NCBI GenBank assembly: GCA_016744555.1
Contig: JADGED010000130.1
Span: 1-6,780 of the forward strand
Origin: Desulfuromonadaceae bacterium
GTDB taxonomy: Bacteria > Desulfobacterota > Desulfuromonadia > Desulfuromonadales > Geopsychrobacteraceae
Direction: 5' to 3'
Length of the DNA: 6,780 bases
The translations under genes were made by a program, and so were the position numbers. The notes under the pieces are model-generated. The model saw nothing but the letters and a program-made list of their open reading frames with translations, did not search any database and was not told where the DNA came from. Shown in pieces: positions 1 through 5,792 of this stretch. How positions within the stretch are numbered: position 1 is the first letter of the stretch; each line of letters starts with the position of its first letter.

Positions 1-8
1 TTTAATTA

Positions 9-16
9 CTCCCCCC
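9..16 (-). promoter_or_regulatory. Possible ribosome binding site of a gene starting just past the left edge
   Basis: The run GGGGGGAG ends 8 nt before the window edge on the minus strand, which is the right distance for a start codon immediately outside. The 76 bases after cheV show no hairpin with a U-run, so read-through into another same-strand gene is plausible. No start codon can be seen, so this is inference. Confidence 0.4.
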
Positions 17-76
17 TCAAGACAATCACTAACTACGTTGAATAAATTTTTCTATAAAACTCCAGCAAACACCTAA

Positions 77-997
77 CTAGCTTGTTAGCTTTATAACCAA
101 TTGGCTAAAATCATGTGCATCAAATTTAGGCATAAACTCATCAGCTCCGGCTTCTTCGGCCTTAGTACGATTAGTTGGATTACTCATTGAACTATGCAAA
201 ACAAGTGGGACCTTTGCACATGCAGATATTTGACGAAGTTTTCTAGTAAACGTAAAGCCATCCATCCCCGGCATTTCAATATCTGAAATAATAAGATCAA
301 ATTCCGGCATTGTATCTGTTTCCAGATGTTGATCTAAAAAACTCAGCGCCTTAACAGCTGAATCAAATTCGTCGTATTCAGCCCCAAGCCGCTTTACCGT
401 CTCTCTCATCATCATCATGGCAGAGCTAGAATCATCAACCAGCATAACCCTTTTCCCCTGGCAACTAACCTCTTGCTCTTCACTTAGACACTTATCAATA
501 TTGAAATCCATACCAACCACATCGGCAAGGACTGTCTCAATGTCTAAAACAAGGATCATTTCTTCGTTGTCAGCATAAGCTATTGCAACAATTGATGGAG
601 CGCTAAAGCCCTCAGGTTTGCCGATTTGATCCCAGCCACGAGTCAACAAAGTCTCAGGTTTTTCAATCAAAAATGCGTTTAACTGGTTATTGTATTCACA
701 AACAACAAGATAGCTAATTTCATCCTTATAATTAACTGAAGACATTCCTATCGCTTCGGAAACATCAATAACATTGATTCCCTGCCCTCGAAATGGAATA
801 AGGCCTTTTATGGCGGGATGAGTTTGTGGAATTTTATTTACATGCGGCGGGCACTCTAATATTTGGATGATCTTGAATACGTTAATGCCATACAATTGTC
901 CATCGGTAAGGCGGAAAGTAAGCATTTCCATCTGATTACTACTAGAGAGTTTACTTCTCTGTAAAACTTCCTCTAGAACATCTGAGCTTTTATCCAT
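77..997 (-). CDS. cheV: Chemotaxis protein CheV (CheW-like coupler fused to receiver)
   Basis: CheV joins a CheW-type coupling domain to a receiver that CheA can phosphorylate; in studied bacteria it contributes to adaptation or acts as a phosphate sink. This protein has 306 residues, the usual length. The coupling domain (about 22-165) shows MLTFRLTDGQLYGINVFKI, KIPQTHPAIKGLIPFRG (55-71), INVIDVSEAIG and a closing EEMILVLDIETV. The receiver (about 182-304) has the acidic pair D188/D189, phosphoacceptor D239 in ISDIEMPGMDGF, S269 in LHSSMS, and K291 in FMPKF. The start is ATG at 997, with GGAGG 5 nt upstream; a TTG four codons earlier would overlap that site. An odd feature is the run of four methionines at 194-197 on the first receiver helix, encoded by (ATG)4. 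It lies 54 bp after cheB and is the last complete gene in the window. Confidence 0.95.
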   Translation of the reverse strand: MDKSSDVLEEVLQRSKLSSSNQMEMLTFRLTDGQLYGINVFKIIQILECPPHVNKIPQTHPAIKGLIPFRGQGINVIDVSEAIGMSSVNYKDEISYLVVCEYNNQLNAFLIEKPETLLTRGWDQIGKPEGFSAPSIVAIAYADNEEMILVLDIETVLADVVGMDFNIDKCLSEEQEVSCQGKRVMLVDDSSSAMMMMRETVKRLGAEYDEFDSAVKALSFLDQHLETDTMPEFDLIISDIEMPGMDGFTFTRKLRQISACAKVPLVLHSSMSNPTNRTKAEEAGADEFMPKFDAHDFSQLVIKLTS

Positions 998-1002
998 ACC
1001 CG

Positions 1003-1007
1003 CCTCC
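1003..1007 (-). promoter_or_regulatory. Ribosome binding site that fixes the cheV start
   Basis: GGAGG followed by a 5-nt spacer and ATG at 997. It rules out the in-frame TTG at 1009, which overlaps it. Confidence 0.85.
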
Positions 1008-1051
1008 AAGACAGTTTCAAACTAATTTAAATTGGTGTAAGCAAAACGTTG

Positions 1052-2125
1052 CTATGAGTTTCTTAATACCTCACGAGCTATGTTTTGTAGGGGCATAACC
1101 TTATCTACGCCACCAAACTTAACTGCCTCTTTGGGCATTCCATAAACGACGCAACTTGCCTCATCTTGCGCAATATTATAAGAACCAGCTTCTTTCATTT
1201 CCAACATGCCACGAGCACCATCGTCGCCCATGCCAGTCATAATTACCCCAACACAGTTTTTTCCAGCATACCTAGCAGCACTACGAAACAACACATCCAC
1301 CGATGGACGGTGCCGCGAAACCAATGGACCATCTTTAACTTCAACATAATAACGAGCACCACTGCGTTTTAGTAGTACATGTTTATTCCCAGGCGCAATC
1401 AACGCTCGACCACGAACAATGGTATCGTTATTTGCAGCCTCCTTAACACTAATATTACAGAGTTCATTTAACCGCTCAGCAAAAGTTGCAGTAAAGTGCT
1501 CGGGCATATGCTGAACAATAAGAATCCCCGGACAATCCGCTGGAAATGATTGCAGAAAAACCCGCAACGCCTCAGTACCACCAGTTGAAGCACCAACGGC
1601 AATGACCTTTTCGGTAGTTTGGATCATCGATTGGCTTTTAGATGACCCTTTATCCAACACACTATCAGCAGTTAACTTAGGTGCTGCGTTCAATGTCGCC
1701 TTAGCTATCGCTTTGGGTCGTCGAGACTGAGCAGCAGCTTTCACTGTATCGCAAATCAAGGTTTTTGATTCTTCTAAGAACTGCTTAGTTCCCATGGCTG
1801 GTTTGGTAATAACATCAACCGCACCATATTCAAGAGCCTTTAAGACAGTGTCAGTCCCCTTACCGGTCAAGCTTGAGCACATAACTACGGGGATAGGGTG
1901 CTGAGACATTATTTTACGTAAAAATGTCAGACCATCCATTCGAGGCATTTCAACATCGAGAGTTATAACATCTGGAATTTCTTCTTTTAGCTTAGCGGCG
2001 GCGGCAAAAGGATCATTAGCGGCAGCAATAACTTCAATCCCTGGATCTGAAGAAAGAATGGTATTGAGTGTTTGTCTCACGACAGCAGAATCATCAACAA
2101 TCATTACCTTAATTTTTTTACTCAC
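1052..2125 (-). CDS. cheB: Receptor methylesterase CheB with receiver domain
   Basis: CheB removes methyl groups from receptor glutamates, and usually deamidates glutamines, when its receiver is phosphorylated by CheA. From the GTG start it has 357 residues. The receiver (about 4-120) has the acidic pair D11/D12, phosphoacceptor D57 in TLDVEMPRMDG, CSSLTG at 83-88, and K108 in DVITKP. A linker of about 50 residues rich in Ala, Lys and Ser (about 125-172) leads to the catalytic domain, with S180 in VGASTGGTEALR, H206 in IVQHMPEHF and D302 in MTGMGDDGARG. The S-H and S-D spacings match the Salmonella triad S164/H190/D286. I chose GTG at 2125 because GGAGG lies 4 nt upstream. The in-frame ATG at 2140 would put that site inside the gene, but it could be used and would add five residues. 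The protein has full length and an intact catalytic triad. Confidence 0.95.
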   Translation of the reverse strand: MSKKIKVMIVDDSAVVRQTLNTILSSDPGIEVIAAANDPFAAAAKLKEEIPDVITLDVEMPRMDGLTFLRKIMSQHPIPVVMCSSLTGKGTDTVLKALEYGAVDVITKPAMGTKQFLEESKTLICDTVKAAAQSRRPKAIAKATLNAAPKLTADSVLDKGSSKSQSMIQTTEKVIAVGASTGGTEALRVFLQSFPADCPGILIVQHMPEHFTATFAERLNELCNISVKEAANNDTIVRGRALIAPGNKHVLLKRSGARYYVEVKDGPLVSRHRPSVDVLFRSAARYAGKNCVGVIMTGMGDDGARGMLEMKEAGSYNIAQDEASCVVYGMPKEAVKFGGVDKVMPLQNIAREVLRNS

Positions 2126-2129
2126 AAAA

Positions 2130-2134
2130 CCTCC
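2130..2134 (-). promoter_or_regulatory. Ribosome binding site that favours the cheB GTG start
   Basis: GGAGG, a full anti-16S match, lies 4 nt before GTG 2125 and within codons 3-4 of the alternative ATG 2140 frame. The ATG has only a weak AGG nearby. The short spacer leaves some doubt. Confidence 0.65.
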
Positions 2135-2208
2135 GGACATTACCTACTTAAAGCAAATAAGCTAAATAGAACTATTTTTACGACAATCTTCCTGCTCCGG
2201 AATAACCA

Positions 2209-2724
2209 CTAAATAGCAAGCTTAGTAGCTATTGCACTAGTAGTTCCAACTCGCTTTAGCAAAACTTCACCTGTATGTGCATAAAAAATCAATTTACGCC
2301 CACGCTCACCGCCTATATCTGACACATTGGGAACAAGCCCGACATTACGCAAGCTATCTAACGCTTCACGTACATTTTGTGCCCCAACTGCAAGGTCACG
2401 CCGGTTTTCATCTTCATGTCCGAACATACTTGCTCCACCAAACAACTTTACAACGATATCGCTCCGTTTAACCTGCAATGCCGATATATATTCATACATA
2501 TAGCGGATTGACTGATCAACATACTTACCCATAACACCGTTATCTCTATTGTCATCACGAGGCAATACAGCGTGGCACATCCCACCCATTTGCAACCGGG
2601 GAAGATAAAAAACTACCGAAACGCACGAACCTAATACGGTCGAAATTTCGGCCGGTTTCTTGGACATAACCAACTCACCAGGCTGCAAATAAATTTTTTC
2701 GTTTCCCCCGCCCATGACATTCAT
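2209..2724 (-). CDS. cheD: Chemoreceptor glutamine deamidase CheD
   Basis: CheD hydrolyses selected receptor glutamine side chains to glutamate, making them available to CheR and tuning kinase output. At 171 residues it has normal length. The catalytic cysteine is C34 in STVLGSCVSV, and the histidine is H51 in MCHAVLP, 17 residues later as in Thermotoga maritima CheD (C27/H44). The third catalytic position (Thr in T. maritima) is S28 or T29 here. FGGASMF (95-101), VGAQNV (113-118) and DIGGERGRKL (136-145) are also family segments. The ATG at 2724 overlaps the cheR stop as TAATG and has only a weak binding site, so it probably depends on ribosomes finishing cheR. ATG at codon 4 is an alternative start. 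CheC, the CheD partner in Bacillus, is not seen in the window. Confidence 0.95.
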   Translation of the reverse strand: MNVMGGGNEKIYLQPGELVMSKKPAEISTVLGSCVSVVFYLPRLQMGGMCHAVLPRDDNRDNGVMGKYVDQSIRYMYEYISALQVKRSDIVVKLFGGASMFGHEDENRRDLAVGAQNVREALDSLRNVGLVPNVSDIGGERGRKLIFYAHTGEVLLKRVGTTSAIATKLAI

Positions 2725-3554
2725 TATTGATACCGATAAATAGTTGGCGCAACCTGAACCAACGGAGTGTCATAACCATGCAGAGATTCAGAGTGCCCCA
2801 AAAACAAATAACCACCTTTCTTAAGATACTGACAAAACTTTTGCATCAACCTCTCTTGCGTTGGCTTATCAAAATAGATAATTACGTTGCGGCAAAAGAT
2901 TACATCTACTTTTGCAGGCAACCTAAAATCGGTATCCATAAAATTAAGGCGGCCAAAACGAACTTGCTTGCGTAAGCCTGGAGTTATTCTCACCTGTGGG
3001 TTTTTACTATTGCGCCCTTTAAGAAGGTATTTTTGCCGGTACGGCATAGTAACAGGTTTTGCCTGCTCCATCGGGTATACTGCTCGACGAGCTACATCAA
3101 GAACGCGATTAGAAATATCAGTTGCTAATATTTCAAAATCAAAGTTGGGGTTTGCAGCTTTGACATCAGCCAAAACCATTGACATAGTGTATGGCTCTTC
3201 ACCAGTAGAACAACCAGCACTCCAAATTTTAAATTTATTGCGGTTATCAAACGGTTGCTGTTGTTGCAATGTCGGCAAAGTAGTCTGGGTCAAATAATCA
3301 AAATGGCCTGGCTCACGAAAAAAATCAGTTTTATTTGTCGTTACCGCACTAATAAGGTGAACTAACTCTTTTTCTAAACCTTCCGAACTAAAAAGGAAGT
3401 CACAATACTCGCTAAAGCTTGATAAATCTAAGGCTCGTAAGCGCCTAGTTAAACGACCAGTCAACATGGTTTTTTTCCCATCAGACATCTTTATCCCTAG
3501 CTCATCATAGATAAATGAACTAAGACGTTTAAAATCTTGATTACTCAAAACCAT
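2724..3554 (-). CDS. cheR: Chemoreceptor glutamate methyltransferase CheR
   Basis: CheR transfers methyl groups from S-adenosylmethionine to receptor glutamates during adaptation. This 276-residue protein has full family length. It has the helical N-terminal domain (about 1-75), TTNKTDFFRE (72-81), the SAM-binding loop WSAGCSTGEEPYTMSM (111-126), the acidic ribose-contact motif ATDIS (144-148), FCRNVIIYFD (220-229), and LFLGHSESL (250-258) near the end. The beta-subdomain loop around KGRNSKNPQVRI (179-190) appears the same length as in Salmonella CheR, which docks on a receptor C-terminal pentapeptide, although it lacks the GxGP sequence I recall from enteric proteins. This fits the EFERF tail on the neighbouring receptor but is only suggestive. 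The start is ATG at 3554 with AAAAGGG 8 nt upstream. Its TAA stop shares one base with the cheD ATG, so translational coupling is likely. Confidence 0.96.
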   Translation of the reverse strand: MVLSNQDFKRLSSFIYDELGIKMSDGKKTMLTGRLTRRLRALDLSSFSEYCDFLFSSEGLEKELVHLISAVTTNKTDFFREPGHFDYLTQTTLPTLQQQQPFDNRNKFKIWSAGCSTGEEPYTMSMVLADVKAANPNFDFEILATDISNRVLDVARRAVYPMEQAKPVTMPYRQKYLLKGRNSKNPQVRITPGLRKQVRFGRLNFMDTDFRLPAKVDVIFCRNVIIYFDKPTQERLMQKFCQYLKKGGYLFLGHSESLHGYDTPLVQVAPTIYRYQ

Positions 3555-3732
3555 AACTGCCGCCCTTTTGTCTTTTAAACTAAACTTTATACTTAAAATA
3601 TTGAGTGAATTTTATACCTTTGATGGCTTCGTTATTCGTTATCCCCCCACCAACCAATCGATAACTGCTAGCACAGCCAAACCTGAAGCTGCCATCAAAA
3701 CGACAGCTCAGATTTGGCTACACATAAACTAG
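3555..3732 (-). other. Structured mcp-cheR intergenic region
   Basis: At 178 bp this is the longest gene-free stretch in an otherwise tight cluster. Reading toward cheR, it holds a long hairpin just after the mcp stop (3667-3733), a G-rich run (3643-3655), a tandem heptamer (3628-3641), a sequence complementary to the hairpin loop (3619-3627), an AT-rich stretch (about 3570-3618), and the cheR ribosome binding site. I see no open frame of coding quality. I also see no convincing sigma-70, sigma-28 or sigma-54 promoter; TATAAA occurs twice in the AT-rich part but without a recognisable -35 box at proper spacing. Confidence 0.7.
3563..3569 (-). promoter_or_regulatory. Ribosome binding site of cheR
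   Basis: AAAAGGG lies 8 nt before the cheR ATG, at the end of the 178-bp spacer. Confidence 0.7.
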
Positions 3733-3733
3733 C
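3667..3733 (-). repeat. Long RNA hairpin directly after the mcp stop codon
   Basis: On the transcribed strand, AGCCAAATCTGA (3719-3708) pairs with TCAGGTTTGGCT (3686-3675): 12 continuous pairs with one G-U wobble. The stem continues with GCTG/CAGC (3707-3704 with 3691-3688) past a single bulged U at 3687, closing a 12-nt loop. Beyond an asymmetric internal loop, GCTAG/CTAGC (3733-3729 with 3671-3667) adds five pairs, beginning at the last base of the mcp stop codon. No U-run follows, so this is not a standard intrinsic terminator. An mRNA-stabilising or processing element is a reasonable inference. Confidence 0.7.
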
Positions 3734-5736
3734 TAAAAACGCTCAAATTCATCATCCAACGAATCCTTACCTGAGCCCATATCTAAATCAAGACCACCAG
3801 AGCTACTAGGCTTTGGAGCTGACTTAGCTGCCCGAGTTGGCGCGGGTAAAGCCGCTGACCTTTTTTGTGTAGCTTGTGGACTAGCTTGACGAGCCTGATT
3901 ACTCCCGCCACTATCCATGCTGAAAAAAGAAATAGTACTTTGTAATTGTTCAGCTTGGCTCGACAACTCTTCTGAGGTTGAGGCCATCTCCTCGGAAGCT
4001 GATGCATTTTGTTGAATAACTTGGTCAAGCTGCATAATCGCCTTATTAACCTGTTCTGCACCGGTATCTTGTTCTTTACTCGAAGCAGAAATCTCCTGTA
4101 CCAATTCGGCAGTACGCTGGATATCGGGAACCATCTTCGACAACATTTCACCAGCTTGCTCAGCAACTTCGACACTACTACTAGAGAGCTCACTGATTTC
4201 GGCAGCAGCATCTTGACTACGTTCGGCCAACTTACGTACCTCGGCAGCAACCACGGCAAAACCTTTACCATGTTCACCCGCGCGGGCAGCTTCGATTGCA
4301 GCATTCAATGCTAACAGATTGGTCTGACGAGCAATTTCTTCAATAATGCCAATTTTGCCAGCAATGTCCTTCATGGCTGAAACCGTTTTATTTACTGACT
4401 CTCCCCCCTCTTTAGCATCGGCGGCACTTTTTACTGCAATTTTTTCAGTCTGAATTGCGTTATCGGCATTTTGACGGATATTTGCAGCCATTTGCTCCAT
4501 GGCACTGGATGCTTCCTCTGCTGCAGCTGCCTGCTCTGTTGCCCCTTCACTCATTTGCTCGGCCGAAGCAGAAAGTTCTTCACTGCCGGCAGCAACATTA
4601 TTGCTGGCACTCATAACATTACCAACAACGTCTTTTAAGTTGTCGACCATTTGCTTAACAGAACCAAAAACACTTTCTTCGTTCTTACTGGTTGTCTCCA
4701 ACTTCAATGCCAGATCACCATCAGCGACACGGCGCATAGTATTTTCTATTATAGCGGGGTCACAACCAAGTTGTGCTAGCACGCTACGAATGATAGCAAA
4801 AGCAATCAAACAACCAGCTAGCAAACCGATTATCGAAACAATAATAATTGTTGTAACGGCACTGTCGTTAGACGCCTGTACTTGAGGACCAAGTGCATCC
4901 TGATCTTTTTTAACACTCAGTTTCACATCCTCGATGGCCTTAGCCAACTGTGGGCCAAGAACGTCTAGAGTCCCGGTGATAAGAGCATTTCTATCACTAA
5001 TTTCTTCAACGGTTGGCTGAAAGTTCTGCATATATACATCTTTGTTTTTCTGTGCCTCTGCCAGCAAACGACGGCGCTCTGGATTTTGTAGTTCCGCAGA
5101 TAGAACACTCATACTCTTTTGCATCAACCCAAATTCAGAAGAAACACGTTGAACATCAGAAGTGGCATTAGTATTTAAAAACTTCATAGAATACAGTCGA
5201 GCAATTAACAAATTACGTGTCGCAAGACTGGCATAGTAAGCAGCCGACATATCTCCATCTTTTTTCGCCGAGTGGAGAATTGCCGTTAGATTTTTTTCCG
5301 CTGCGGGGCCGCTCTGGTTAAGAATATCGACATGTTTATTGCGCTGATCCTGATGTTCAACTACTTTTGCAAATGCACTTTCATATTGTGCAAGCATGTT
5401 AGTCGCATCACTAACTAATCGCGCCCGTTCTGGTTTCTTAATTTCATCTTGTGCAGTCTTTAAAAACTCTGAGGTTTTCTCTACATAGTCTTGGTACTGC
5501 TGCTTATCCTTATCACTACCAGTGATGATATAGTCTTTAACATTCATCCGCACCATCAGCATATTTGCTTGCACTCGGCCAGAAAGGTTAGTATCACGCG
5601 CTAAGCCACGATATTCACTAAACCCTTCGGAGGCGCCGCCCAACGCACGAAATCCAACAATAGCAACGACAATCATGAGAACAAGAACAACACTAAAACC
5701 TACGATGAGTTTTTTGGCTAACGATAAATTCTTCAA
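3733..5736 (-). CDS. Methyl-accepting chemotaxis protein with duplicated helical sensor domain
   Basis: This is an inner-membrane chemoreceptor of 667 residues from a TTG start. Order: short cytoplasmic start MKNLSLAKKL; TM1 about 10-29; extracytoplasmic helical sensor about 30-294; TM2 about 295-318; HAMP about 318-371, with LGCDPAIIE and RRVADGDL; signalling helices about 371-603, with the tip IARQTNLLALNAAIEAARAG; then a disordered Ala/Ser/Pro tail ending EFERF. The sensor holds two related halves (PER at 102-104 and 219-221) and resembles the HBM (McpS-type) class, whose known members bind small organic acids; the ligand here is unknown. Likely adaptation sites are E401, E408, Q415 and E583. 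Compared with E. coli Tsr recalled from memory, each signalling arm is seven residues shorter, matching a 34-heptad class. I chose TTG at 5736 because GAAAGGA precedes it by 8 nt; the upstream in-frame TTG at 5763 has no binding site. The gene sits between cheW and cheR, so it is probably the cognate receptor. Confidence 0.95.
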   Translation of the reverse strand: MKNLSLAKKLIVGFSVVLVLMIVVAIVGFRALGGASEGFSEYRGLARDTNLSGRVQANMLMVRMNVKDYIITGSDKDKQQYQDYVEKTSEFLKTAQDEIKKPERARLVSDATNMLAQYESAFAKVVEHQDQRNKHVDILNQSGPAAEKNLTAILHSAKKDGDMSAAYYASLATRNLLIARLYSMKFLNTNATSDVQRVSSEFGLMQKSMSVLSAELQNPERRRLLAEAQKNKDVYMQNFQPTVEEISDRNALITGTLDVLGPQLAKAIEDVKLSVKKDQDALGPQVQASNDSAVTTIIIVSIIGLLAGCLIAFAIIRSVLAQLGCDPAIIENTMRRVADGDLALKLETTSKNEESVFGSVKQMVDNLKDVVGNVMSASNNVAAGSEELSASAEQMSEGATEQAAAAEEASSAMEQMAANIRQNADNAIQTEKIAVKSAADAKEGGESVNKTVSAMKDIAGKIGIIEEIARQTNLLALNAAIEAARAGEHGKGFAVVAAEVRKLAERSQDAAAEISELSSSSVEVAEQAGEMLSKMVPDIQRTAELVQEISASSKEQDTGAEQVNKAIMQLDQVIQQNASASEEMASTSEELSSQAEQLQSTISFFSMDSGGSNQARQASPQATQKRSAALPAPTRAAKSAPKPSSSGGLDLDMGSGKDSLDDEFERF

Positions 5737-5744
5737 CGGAGTAT

Positions 5745-5751
5745 TCCTTTC
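5745..5751 (-). promoter_or_regulatory. Ribosome binding site that fixes the mcp TTG start
   Basis: GAAAGGA lies 8 nt before the TTG at 5736. It falls within the extra nine codons of the longer reading from TTG 5763, which has only AT-rich sequence upstream. It therefore selects the shorter protein beginning MKNLSLAKK. Confidence 0.75.
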
Positions 5752-5792
5752 AGTTATGAACAATTAAATCAGAAAAGTTAAAACTTAATTCT

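Noticed and set aside
2164..2177. Inverted repeat AAATAG/CTATTT in the cheD-cheB gap.
   Set aside because: Only six AT-rich pairs with a 2-base centre; too small and too short a loop to form an RNA hairpin, and likely by chance.
2887..3297. Plus-strand open frame opposite cheR (also shorter ones at 2277-2471, 2727-2975 and 1166-1372).
   Set aside because: Antisense to intact cheR, cheD and cheB, with no ribosome binding site or conserved motif.
3570..3620. A promoter for cheR in the AT-rich stretch, based on two TATAAA boxes.
   Set aside because: No TTGACA-like -35 at 16-18 bp, no TGGCAC/TTGC pair for sigma-54, and no sigma-28 pair; AT-rich sequence gives TATAAA often.
3667..3733. The hairpin after mcp as an intrinsic terminator.
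   Set aside because: The bases following the stem on the transcribed strand are mixed (GTGCTAGCAGTTATC), with no U-tract.
3783..4304. A 173-codon minus-strand frame inside mcp in another register.
   Set aside because: It is out of frame with the conserved signalling domain and has a biased Leu/Val/Arg composition typical of a frame-shifted coiled coil.
4009..4885. Plus-strand open frames opposite the mcp signalling and TM2 regions (4009-4314, 4499-4885).
   Set aside because: They are complements of the Ala/Ser/Glu-rich coiled coil and of TM2, which naturally give few stops on the other strand. No binding site or recognisable domain was found.
5737..5763. Longer mcp protein starting at TTG 5763.
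   Set aside because: No ribosome binding site upstream of it, while GAAAGGA is ideally placed for TTG 5736, which also gives the usual short positively charged start before TM1.
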